From Chaetoderma sp. LZ-2023a (Eukaryota > Mollusca > Caudofoveata > Chaetodermatida > Chaetodermatidae): a DNA stretch of 64,000 nt. Of the stretch, positions 20,215 through 30,016 are shown one piece after another. Numbering within the stretch: position 1 is the stretch's first letter; each line of letters starts with the position of its first letter. The notes below the pieces were generated by a model, which was not told the DNA's origin, did no database searches, and saw only the letters and a list, made by a program, of their open reading frames with translations. Location of the stretch: assembly GCA_034401795.1 (NCBI GenBank), contig CM067370.1:69154465-69218464 (forward strand), written 5' to 3'. Made by a program: the position numbers and the translations under genes.

Positions 20215-20306
20215 CTGTTGAATATTTGGAAACTAGCTTGACTGGACGCCGTTGCTGGCATAGGCAACAGCAGCACCCAGTCAAACCAGCCTCAAATACC
20301 CAACAG
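20215..20306. repeat. HP1 in triplicated segment, unit 3
   Basis: CTGTTGAATATTTGGAAACT left arm; loop stem GTTGCTGGCATAGGCAACAG; right arm CCCAGTCAAACCAGCCTCAA then CCCAACAG. Confidence 0.75.
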
Positions 20307-20721
20307 CTTACATATATAGTTTTCTGGAGATTGGGAGGTTGCAAGTTACACACCCCTATGGTCCCTAGAACATGGCCAAGTTTGAAGATGCTAACTTGAA
20401 AACTGTAGGAGATGCGTCTGACAAATCGTTATCAAGAAAAATACTAAGAAAAATAATACAAATAATAATAAGAAAGATCTTGAGTAAAACTAATAATCTG
20501 CGATTGACATTGCAGATTAACAACAACAACACCATTATTATTATGAGGGCCAAGCCAGCCATGGCTGGCACCATATTGTTATTGATCTGGGTTTTTTTGG
20601 GTTTTTTATTCCGCCATTTTTTTTGTTCGCGAATAGAAATGCCGGTGAAATTCAGGCTTGGGATGGCATGAGGGCCTTATTAGGGCAAACGTTTTCCGTG
20701 TGAATGGATATGATTTGCTAG

Positions 20722-22260
20722 ATAGGTTGGTGGCCATCTTGGATTTCCGGAAAATTTTCCCGCGTTTTAAAAAATCGTTTTAAAAGGGTCCCTATAAAGT
20801 TTGTTCAAGAGAAGTTAATAGCTCGAAAAACATGGATTTCCGTATGGACCAATCAGCATCAAGCTTTCCAACGGCCATGTTGAATTTTTTATTTAATGGA
20901 TTTTGATGCCCAAATTGGCCCTATATAGGTTTTTGGGATCGAGAAATCCAAATCTGGCATTTTCAAATTTGTTCGATCGACTGTTTGGCTGCCATCTTGG
21001 ATTCGTTTCCCGCCAAATTCCCCCATAGTATAGCAATTGGAAATTTAAAATGCCTTCTCCTCTGAAACCCCTGGGTGGATTTCAATTTTATTTTGTAGGA
21101 AGCATTGTTAGGTAATAGTGATCTGATTTTGTTCAAACAACGCTGGTCGGCTTATTAGGCCAGCGGCCATTTTGGATTTTGTAGTATTTCGGGAAACGTT
21201 TTTTAAAATCTTCTCCTCAGAAACCACTTGGCAGACCGATTCAAAACTCATGAAATATGATCGAGGGCATCCGCTGAACCAAGTTTGTTCAAGGGAATTT
21301 GATTGGCCAAAAACTTGGGTGGCCATCTTGAATGACGTAGTTTTTGTGAAAACGATTTCTTCTCCAGAACCGCTGAACCGATCGGGCAGAAATTTGGCTG
21401 ATATGATTAGGGACTGAGGGGCATTACAGTGTGTTCAAGAGAAATTGATATGTCAAAAAACATGGCCACCATCGACCAATCAAAATTCAGCATGATTGGC
21501 AGCCATTTTGAATTTTTTTTATTTGTTGAAATTTGAAGCCGAAATTGGTTTTACATAGGTTTTTGGATCTTCTAATTCCAAATTTGCCATTTTCAATACT
21601 GTCGGATGAACGGTTTGGTGGCCATCTTGGATAGTTTTCAATAGTAAAGCAATTGGAGAATTGAATTGTCTTCTTCTCAAGAAGAACTGGACTGAGTAAT
21701 AAAAAATCTCTGAAACCACCAGGACGATTGATGAGAAACTTAGAAATGCGTATCTGAGTTAGACTAAGAATCAAAATTGTTCAAGCAAACTTGATAGGCT
21801 CATGTCTGCGGCAGCCATTTTCGTGACGTCATAACATACAAGATGGCGTTTTTCTCTGAGACTACTGGACTGATTTTTCTGAAATTTTGGGAATATTATG
21901 ATGGCCCAGGGCCAAGTCAAAATTGATGAGAAGAAATCGATATCTCCAAAACTCTGGCTGTAATTAGCCAATGACATGTGAGTATTTCGGCGGCCATTTT
22001 GACCTTTTTTATTTGAGGGAATTTGATAGTGAAAACTGGTAGACAATGGTAAAATGGTGTTATGGTTTCAAATTTGCTAGTTTTGAATGTGTGAGACTAA
22101 GCGATAGGCAGCCATCTTAGATATTCAGTGGCCCGAAATATCTCCATAGGCAATGGATGGGGAAATTTTTTTAATTTGAATCACATTTTCTCCCAGAGTT
22201 TTAGGCTGATCTACTTGAAACTTGGCAGTCTTCTAGGACTATGTAGCCCGCATCTTGACT
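20722..22260. repeat. Modular repeat array marked by GGCCATCTTGGAT
   Basis: Module boundaries resembling GGCCATYTTGGAT occur near 20730, 20869, 20988, 21167, 21321, 21501, 21620, 21811, 21991 and 22109. Spacings of roughly 119, 150 and 180-190 alternate. The 119-bp module opening GCCATTTTGAATTTTTTTAT recurs three times. Others share TTCTTCTCCAGAACCGCTGA-like and TTTGTTCAAGAGAA-like phrases. The whole reads as a diverged higher-order repeat of about 490 bp. No reading frame spans it. Confidence 0.7.
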
Positions 22261-24740
22261 TAAAAAATATTTTTGGTCCATGAAGTTGTTTTCCCGAAAA
22301 TCCTGAATATGTAATTTTTGGGCAGAGTGCTGAAACGCTTTTACTTATTAACGTGTCTGATATTGCAAATATGCGTACTGTCTTCTATTTCCACGATTTG
22401 CTGATACATGATGCAATTCTAAGCCGATCATTTCCGGTGTATCAAAGTCGGAGCGAGATTCCCTATCAGGAACCATTTACAGAACTCGAATATCCCAAGC
22501 GGTTCCCGAGATATTACGATTTTTGCATCAAGATGCAATTATGCCATTGGAAATGCATTAACCAAAATGTTGTACATAGCAACCAGCGTTACTGCAGGGT
22601 TTTCACAATGAAAATGACGTTCCAAATTTTTGGTGATGCTGATTCCGAATATCACAGTTTCGAAAGTGTCCGACCATTTCTGTAACAACCAGGTGCGGAG
22701 TTATACAAATTAGACTACCATCTCATATATTTTTCAAGGGAGGTAATTAAAATAAAATCAATATTTATTCATTTTAATATTAAACTTAAAATTACTATGT
22801 TTCTAACGTTTAATACATTACATATTTAGAGGACCTTAGCAGGCATAGTATGTTCTACATGTTAAATATGACATCGCCTTCCTTCCCTCTTCTTATTAGA
22901 GGTAAATAATTATTTTCTATATCTATGGTCGAGTTGCTTAAATTCGTGAATACCGAAATTTGTGAATTTGTTTTTATCGCTCTCGTTCTATGATGTAACG
23001 TTGCATGGAATGCATCTACACAGTAGCCACTTTTTGATTGACAGTTCTGAACCTTTTGACAAAGTTTTGAGCAAAATACGGTCAAAACAAGAAACATTTC
23101 ATACAATTACTGATGGTAGTGATAAAAATTGCAAGATTACTTAATGCACTTTCTTAGATTACTTACTTGCGCTTATTTAGCACCTAAAATGAGCAATTTT
23201 CACAATCTGAAGTTACCACCTGCTTTGGTTACATTTTCCCGCCGCGTCGGATTAGACTGATTGATGGTAGCACATCTAAATTTTATTGGAGAGGCTCTAG
23301 AGGAAGGGGTGGGTGCTTATTAATGATTTACCAAAATGGCAAAATTAACATAAAGTGCACACATGTTTTTTTCAACGATATAAATTTTTTTGTTCTTCCC
23401 TTTATGCCTGCTGAACATGTTTTAAAGACCCTAACATTAGTTCATTTCTTCAGCTCATTAATATTTATGAATTTCATGTGACATCACTACCTAACGAAAG
23501 CGGCATCCATTTGGGGGGTTTTCTTCTCTTCAAATGTATCAACTGCTTTTATAGTTTATACATTCATTTGTAGGACTAATTTATGGGTTAAAACGGGAAA
23601 AATTAGCAGTTGAAACATTCAACAAACAAATACCGTGATATTTAAGGATTTACAAGCATGTACCAGACAGCTGAAGATGCATAATCACCAATTCACGAAA
23701 TTTGGTACCGCTATTTCACACATGCCCTGGTGAGGTGGGTAAGTTCAAATGCTTGGAATTTGTTTAAAAATTAAAAATTAAAAAGTTTGCTGAAATTTGT
23801 GTACTTGTATTCGGAAGTGTTATTTTACATTGTGTTAGATTTTTGCGCAGATCTGTTTAAGAGTTTTCTTTCACGAGTGCATTACTTGCTTAGATTCACG
23901 AACTTCGGTACCCATAGTATACTGAAAAATTACAAGCTTGTGTCCCACAGCATATCACGAGAGTTGGTATATGGCCTTTATACAGTAAGACCAACCTACA
24001 TAATTTTGCATTAATATTTTAATATTTTTATGGGTAGACTGGGCAGATGAATAAGATTCCTACTGTAACCTCACATAATTCAATAAAATTGACAGCTTTA
24101 ATCTAACTTTATCAAATCTAAGAGGCTATTTAGGTTCTAAGCCACCTATAAGTATGAGCTGGCTCAGATAAGGTTCTTGTCTAAGGCGACCGCATGCTAG
24201 CCACTTGGCACCCGCTTGGGCAGTCCTCTTTAGCATGTAGTAAGTTTGCCCCATCTTTAATGGCGGCCGATCTCAAGATGCCCGGATGTGCGAAACTATG
24301 AATTAACTACTAAGCTTTTTGCATAGAGTTATCTATACTAGCTAGAAAGAGACATAGGTGGCGCTGCAATTTTGTCTCGCAAGCAGCATTCGCTCAGCCG
24401 CCAATAAGATGGCAAAAGGATAGATGCCCGCTATTAACTTAAACGCAAGAATAACATGCATGTTTCATACACTGCGTAGAATTTTTACGAACAGGTGTGA
24501 AAAGGGAACTGGAATTAACATTTCACAGGTATGTACACATTCTCTTTTATGATAGGGATCAATTGTAGCTAAGTAAGCATACACATACCAGTTTTCGTAT
24601 GATATTGGCCAACAGCAGTAGCAATCAATAGATTCTTCAAACCGTACTTATTATTATGTTATCTATTTTGTTTACTGAACAGCAGTGTAATTAAAGCCTT
24701 TGTTTGACAGATTTGATTAGGAAAAATTTTATTTTCTCAC
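22261..24740. other. AT-rich DNA without recognised genes
   Basis: Contains an open stretch at 22353-22685 that resembles no family I know and may be an extension of the preceding repeat (CAAGCGGTTCCCGAGATATT). A slightly more GC-rich patch at 24130-24480 holds a TAATGGCGGCCGATCTCAAG segment and a CCAATAAGATGGC segment, suggestive of YY1-type sites. It could be a promoter, but this is weak. Confidence 0.4.
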
Positions 24741-24744
24741 AGAT

Positions 24745-24806
24745 AATGTCCATTTGCAGACCAAGAAAAGACAATATTTGACAAATTTCGTATCATTCTG
24801 GTGTTG
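24745..24806. repeat. HP2 fragment
   Basis: ATAATGTCCATTTGCAGACC, then AAGAAAAGACAATATTTGAC and TCATTCTGGTGTTG; left arm only. Confidence 0.6.
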
Positions 24807-24871
24807 AAAGCAGTTTTATATTTAGATTTAGTGCTTTTTACACATGAATGTGGTGTGTGCTATATTTCAGG

Positions 24872-24995
24872 TGTCATATGCGAGGAAGTTGCTGACACAG
24901 AACTATTGCCTGATTCCAGTACAGCAAGCGCTGAAGATGAAGCAAGTGAAAAGCTGGATGTATCCATTGATCTTATAACCACAGGGTCCATATAA
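24872..24995 (+). CDS. Candidate terminal exon of an unknown gene
   Basis: Preceded by CTATATTTCAG, a reasonable acceptor. The frame then reads GVICEEVADTELLPDSSTAS and AEDEASEKLDVSIDLITTGS before a stop at 24993-24995. The acidic, serine-rich composition looks more protein-like than its AT-rich surroundings. A repeat with TCATGGAAAAGTCATGAAAA follows. I recognise no family and found no partner exon, so this is only a candidate. Confidence 0.22.
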
Positions 24996-25288
24996 GGATC
25001 ATGAAAAGCCTGGACAGTCAGAGAATTTGAAAAGTAAAACTCGTAAAAACTGTGCTTTTTCATATAAGTCATGGAAAAGTCATGAAAAATCAGAATACCA
25101 CTAGTGTTAAGAATTATGCTATAAAAATTGTCATGGCAAAAAAACAAATGCAGGGCATAGACCAACCATCTGAATGCATCTAGCATGTTTAGATTTCAAA
25201 CGTGTATGAACACTGTGACTATTGTTATAACCACAACCAACTAGACTGTAGTTGTCTAATTCTTGGCCAGTTTCAATTTATAATGTCA

Positions 25289-25435
25289 AGAGAAGACCAT
25301 TTTTGAAAATTTACCACTCGAATGACTGAATCGGTAACAGACCTAGTCATTCCAGCGATAAATTTTCCAAAAAATCTCCTGCAGATGGACGCTGATTCAA
25401 TGGAACTCTTGCTTTTCTTCACTATTAAATGGTTG
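25289..25435. repeat. HP2 palindromic short element
   Basis: Left arm CATTTTTGAAAATTTACCAC, TCGAATGACTG; right arm CTAGTCATTCCAGCGATAAA, TTTTCCAAAAAATCTC, CTGCAGATGGACG. Confidence 0.75.
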
Positions 25436-25518
25436 AACTTGATTATAGTAACAATTTAAAGGTAATAATTTGTCAGAAAAACAAATCTTTTGCTTGTTGA
25501 TTGTTCACAATTGCATGG

Positions 25519-25678
25519 CAAGAGACTATTTTTTCACAATTTTGCACTGGAAGGATTAGCTCGTTAGCAGAACCAGTCTTTCAAGTGATAAATTTTCAAA
25601 AATAGTCTTGTCCTGCAAATGGACAAGACTTGCATCATTCAATAAAATTAGCTTTTCTTGACAAATCTTGACCATTAT
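25519..25678. repeat. HP2 palindromic short element
   Basis: Arms AGAGACTATTTTTTCACAAT and AAATTTTCAAAAATAGTCTT around GCTCGTTAGCAGAACC. The outer part is diverged. Confidence 0.7.
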
Positions 25679-25885
25679 TAACCCTTTAACACTCATACCA
25701 GCCAAAAACGGCTTCAGCTGTGGTCTTGAGAAATGTCCATTTGCAGACCAGAGAATACTTTTGAAAATTTACCACTGGAATGCCAGTCATTCCAGTGATA
25801 AATTTTCAAAAATAATCTCTTGGATTGCAAATGGAGATTTTCTCTGAGAAAATTTTAATTTTCTTGAACAAATTTAAGGGTTAAA
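25679..25885. repeat. HP2 palindromic short element, near full length
   Basis: Starts AACCCTTTAACACTCATACC, AGCCAAAAACGGCTTC. Arms AAATTTACCACTGGAATGCC and CATTCCAGTGATAAATTTTC. Ends TTTTCTTGAACAAATTTAAG then GGTTAA. Directly abuts the preceding HP2. Confidence 0.85.
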
Positions 25886-26006
25886 TGGTAGAACACAGGA
25901 TAAGTAACAATTTAAATGTCATATCTATGTGCCTTGAAAACTTAAATATATCAGGCGAAAAGACAGTGTAATGTCAGGGAATTTATACTTCAAAGTCCCT
26001 AAGAAT

Positions 26007-26110
26007 GAAGGAAATGTCAATTTCCCTTTCTCCGAGATCTAACAATACTCACCATTCTGTTACTTCTGATATACAGCTGGCCTTGACAGCGGCTCTAGGA
26101 TTATAGACTG
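26007..26110 (+). repeat. Duplicated left terminus of DIRS copy B
   Basis: About 104 bp of left-end sequence (GAAGGAAATGTCAATTTCCC to TAGGATTATAGACT), followed at once by a second start reading GCAGGAAATGTC. The extra GC matches the junction dinucleotide in the internal complementary region. Confidence 0.88.
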
Positions 26111-26145
26111 CAGGAAATGTCAATTTCCCTTTCTCCGAGATCTAA

Positions 26146-26302
26146 CAATACTCACCATTCTGTTACTTCTGATATACAGCTGGCCTTGACAGCGGCTCTA
26201 GGATTATAGACTTAGAAAGCTTTACCGACTCCTGGGAACCGGGTACTCGGCTCCCAACTGCCGAGTACCCGTTTACCATAGAGCTCATATTGTTTGCATA
26301 GC
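26146..26302 (+). repeat. DIRS copy B left inverted terminal repeat
   Basis: Reverse complement of 33054-33210; same structure as in copy A. Confidence 0.88.
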
Positions 26303-26360
26303 CACCAAACAAGAGAAAACTATGGCTTGCCTCCGTGGGGCTGGGAGGCTGGGTCCGTAA

Positions 26361-26458
26361 TAGAATGGTGAGTATTGTTAGATCTCGGAGAAAGGGAAAT
26401 TGACATTTCCTGCATTCTCCTTCGATCAATACTCACCATTCTGTTACTTCTGATATAC
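26361..26458. repeat. DIRS copy B internal complementary region
   Basis: Halves complementary to the left and right termini of the element, meeting at CATTTCCTGCATTCTCC as in copy A. Confidence 0.9.
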
Positions 26459-26957
26459 ACCAGATTTGATCAGTAACCTGGTGGGAAGGGGCAAGCCATA
26501 CATGCTAATTTTGCCCCTTGGAGAAAGATTTTAGACTTCAAACTTGACTAACGGAGACCTAAAAGGACCGTCAAGTTCACGGAACCGAATCACATTCGCG
26601 TCACAGCCCCCCCCCCTTTTTCCTCCTAAGAAAAGGGAGAGAACTAACGAACATGTATCTCGCCTGAAAACACCAATATGCCAAGAGGGTTAACTACTCC
26701 CTGCATATCGCTTGTATTAGCCTGGGAATGAGCATGAATATATAAGATGAATGAACATGATACATATACATAATACAAAAAACTCTCACTTGTTGAATTA
26801 CCTTATGATAACAGGACTTCAGACGTACCGCCTACAACCATTCACCGGTTCGGCCATCAGTGACACAATCTGGTTGACATCCTCTCGCTTGACCATGCCT
26901 GCTTTAGGTTCTTTTCTTACCAAAGTGAAAAAAGGGGAAAAGCAGTGTGGTCACTAA

Positions 26958-27960
26958 CTATCGTTTCAAAACAGCTAAAGCGAGTGGATTGGCTGAGTCT
27001 GACACATCCCTCATATAGTAATCCGTAAATGAGGACTCACAGTGCCATTGTGCAACGGCCATGATGTCCTCTAACGGAACACCATTGTAAAGGGCGGTCG
27101 AGGCGGCTATTCCTCTAACATAGTGTGCCCTTACGCCCTGCACCTGGTGCCCAGTCGCCATCTCATGAGTAGTCTGAATGCATTCGACCACCCAATGAGA
27201 GATAGTATCCATGGATGCGGCGCCATAAGGCTTTTTATGGCAGATCCACAGATGTCTATCGTTCGACCGTAACGAGTCAGTCCGTTTCTTGTACTTAGTC
27301 AAAGCACGGACCGGGCACCAGACACTGGCATCACGATCAAACCTGGTTAACTTCGGTATAATGATCGGTTTGCCGGGATATCTCAAAGATTGGTTCTTTG
27401 ACATAAATTCTGCTCTTGGCAGAAGACGCAGACCTTCTCCAGAAACAATAAATCGGTTCCTCTCTGCCGAAAGCGCATGGATCTCACTGCGCCTTCTAGC
27501 TGAGGAAGCTGCCAATAGAAAAACCGCCTTTAGAGTCAAATGCTTTAGACTAGCCGAACGCAACGGTTCGAATGGGTGCTTGGCAAGTACATTAAGCACT
27601 AAAGATAGACTCCAGGCTGGAATGACTACCGGTTGTCTCGGGCGGAGATTGCTCATTCCCTTCAACATCACGTTTAACTGGGCCACCTCTGGACTATCCC
27701 TGTTGGCTAGACAAGGGATAACTGATGCCAAAGCTGACTTGTATCCAGCAATTGTGACGGGAGCTAGTCCTGTAAAGAACAGCTCACAGAGAAAGTCTGC
27801 TATTTGCTGATTAGTGGATTGAAAGGTATCAATACCCTTTTCTTCACACCAGTCTGCAAATCTGTTAACCTTGTTGTTATATGACTTGAAGGTTGACCTC
27901 CTTCTCGCAGCCGCGATGAAATCAGCAGCCTGTCGAGAAAAGCCTTCCGACGTGGAATGT
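26958..27960 (-). CDS. DIRS copy B tyrosine recombinase
   Basis: The catalytic enzyme that integrates the circular DIRS cDNA. Reading 5' to 3' the frame gives a core-binding region (AADFIAAARRRSTFKSYNNK, RFADWCEEKGIDTFQS), then the catalytic domain. That domain has R in SSARRRSEIHAL, the H-x-x-R box in RAHYVRGIAAS (copy A has HDVR), WH in AQWHCESS and tyrosines in FTDYYMRD. It ends LALAVLKR and stops at 26958. The frame stays open far upstream through the RNase H and RT region, so the true start is uncertain; I give the part with recognisable domains. The D-to-Y change lies between the two conserved residues and may or may not matter. Confidence 0.85.
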
Positions 27961-29165
27961 TGTTTGACAACATCCACGCAGTCAATTTGAACATTTCGGG
28001 ACGCTCGTGTAGGAAGCGTCCCTTGGCCTGGGAGATTATGTTCGGAATCTCGGGCAACTGCACAGGATTTTCCACCAGCAGATCCAGAAGATCCGTGAAC
28101 CACGCCCTGCTCGGCCAATACGGCGCTATTAGCAGGACCAGACACGGCTCCTCCCTGACCTTCACCAATACCTTCGGAAGAAGAATGGTGGGTGGGTACG
28201 CGTACGCGTGCATCCCTCTCCAGCTTATCGCCAGAGCGTCTGTATCGACGGCATTTGGATCTGGAATCGGCGAGACATATGTCATGATTTGAGCATTTTC
28301 CTTTGTGGCGAACAAGTCCACGTTGGGTTTGCCCCAATGCTCGAAGATCCGTCGTAGAACTGGAGGGTTGAGGGACCATTCTGTTGGCAAGATTCTCTGT
28401 CTGCGAGACAAAGCATCCGCCAGAATGTTCAATCGGCCAGGAATATGAGCTGCTTTCAAAACAACCGAGTAATTCCTGCACCATTGAATCAAGTGCCACA
28501 CCCTGATGCACAGGGTGGGCGACCTGGTCCCTCCTTGGCGATTTATATATGATACTACTGTCGAATTGTCCGACCGTATCAATATCACCTTGCCCCTGAT
28601 CATCGGAAGGAACTCTTCCAACGCCAGTTCCACTGCCATCATTTCCAACAGATTGATATGCAGCTGACTCTCCGGGAGAGTCCATGTGCCCGAGACCTGG
28701 TGTTCTCCCAGGCAGGCACCCCACCCTTCCAGCGATGCATCCGTGTAAACGGACAGCTGGGGGTGGGGTAGGTGCAGCGAAACCCCTATTAGGAGATTCT
28801 GACGCTGTTTCCACCATAGAAGATGCGATATTATCGGCTCCAAAACTGGCACCAGTTTTGACAGGGGTTCTGTTCTCTGTTTCCACAGAGACATCAGATA
28901 CAACTGGATAGGTCTTCGCATTAGAGCAGCGTACGGGATAACCTGCTCCATGGAGACCATCATGCCCAGCATCTGAAGGAACCGCCTCGCCTGAATGTGG
29001 TTTCCCACTCGAAAACTCCTGAGGATGGCTAACAGAGACACCACTCTGGGCTCTGATGGGTAAACCCTGCCCTCCTCGAGGTCGAATCGCATCCCCAAAT
29101 AAACGAAATGTTGAGTGGGCGTCAACTCGGATTTCTCCTCGTTGACTATCCAGCCTAGATCTGAA
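27800..29165 (-). pseudogene. DIRS copy B RNase H and C-terminal half of RT polyprotein
   Basis: Continues the RT from TPTQHFVYLGMRFDLEEGRV through RNase H (LSVYTDASLEGWG, LLEMMAVELAL, IRSDNSTVVSYINRQGG, ILADALSRR) to the C-terminal region with FATKENAQ and AYAYPPTILLPKV. Ends RVLIPFNPLISK. It is separated from the N-terminal RT by one extra A near 29165, and overlaps the recombinase frame by more than 100 codons. Confidence 0.83.
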
Positions 29166-29846
29166 AAGTAACTTCAGAGTCAGAGCAGTATCCACGTTCA
29201 ACCTGGCTGCCGAGTCTGCCTTGAGCAGCCAGTCGTCTATGTAGGTGTGTAGCGCCACGTTCTCTTTTCTGAGAAACGCTGTCACTGCAAGGACCACTCT
29301 TGTGAAAACCCTCGGAGCTGTCGACAGGCCAAACGGGAGAACTGTAAACTCCCATACTTGATTCTGAAACGCAAATCTCAGAAACCTGTGCCAACTCCGA
29401 TTCATCGGAATGTGGAAATATGCATCTTTCAGATCGATCGATACACACCTCATTCCTTTCCTCAACCCCGCCATTACCGACCTCGGCGTTTCCATCTGGA
29501 ACAGAGGCGTATGGATAAACCAATTTAATGGCCTGAGATTGAGTATGGGTCTCCATCCCCCTGTGCTCTTGGGGACAAGGAACATGTTTGAATAGAAGCC
29601 TGGAGTGTTCCGGTTTGCTGGTTTTATTGCTCCCTTCAGAAGCAAACCCGACACTTCCTTTTGAACGGCTTCTAACTTGTCTGGCTCCCTTGGTACGGGT
29701 GTCCAGACAGGTGCCAAAGACAGATTTTGTGGCGGAAAGTCCCACCACTCCGGCATGTAACCCTGGGATAACCATCCCAGGACCAGACTGTCTGACGTCA
29801 CACCTCGCCAAGCCTCGACGAAACGCATGAGCCTTCCACCCACCAT
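29165..29846 (-). pseudogene. DIRS copy B reverse transcriptase, N-terminal half
   Basis: Starts MVGGRLMRFVEAWRGVTSDS and holds all three key RT motifs: SIDLKDAYFHIPM, LPFGLSTAPRVF and HTYIDDWLLKA. Near 29163 the extra A shifts translation into the recombinase frame. The sequence therefore reads as one 962-codon ORF fusing RT to the recombinase (29846 to 26958). This is a mutation product rather than normal design, since copies A and C lack the extra base. Confidence 0.85.
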
Positions 29847-29887
29847 AGATGCCTCGACGTCTAACGGGGTTGTCCGGCTCGCAGTCC

Positions 29888-29899
29888 GCCCCCCCCCCC
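29888..29899. repeat. Homopolymer between gag and RT (copy B)
   Basis: Run of C on the plus strand (G in the element RNA); same position but different length from copies A and C. Confidence 0.8.
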
Positions 29900-30016
29900 T
29901 TTCTTAACGAGAGAGAGTGAGAACCATTTCGTTCTAGGCACGACGGGTATAACTGGCACCGCTGTTCCTGTCGCACAGGTGCGGTCCAGGCGGATATGAA
30001 GGGAGCTTGCGTACCC

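Larger units (their letters stand above)
19243..20306. repeat. Triplicated segment, units about 410-460 bp, each with an HP1
   Basis: CAAGTGTATGCYGACRTCAT recurs at 19243, 19651 and 20111. Each time it is followed by a TTGTATGTTTTTACCATT-type stretch and an HP1 palindrome. The intervening segments also match (CACAACAACAGATAAYGCA and ACATATACTGGACAC). The units are diverged tandem duplications. Confidence 0.85.

Noticed and set aside
22353..22685. 110-codon plus-strand open frame
   Set aside because: No family recognised. Part of it (AAGCGGTTCCCGAGATATTA) reads like the neighbouring repeat rather than protein-coding sequence.
26958..29846. A natural RT-recombinase fusion protein of 962 codons in DIRS copy B
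   Set aside because: It results from one extra A near 29165; copies A and C lack it, and the shift cuts the RT off before RNase H.
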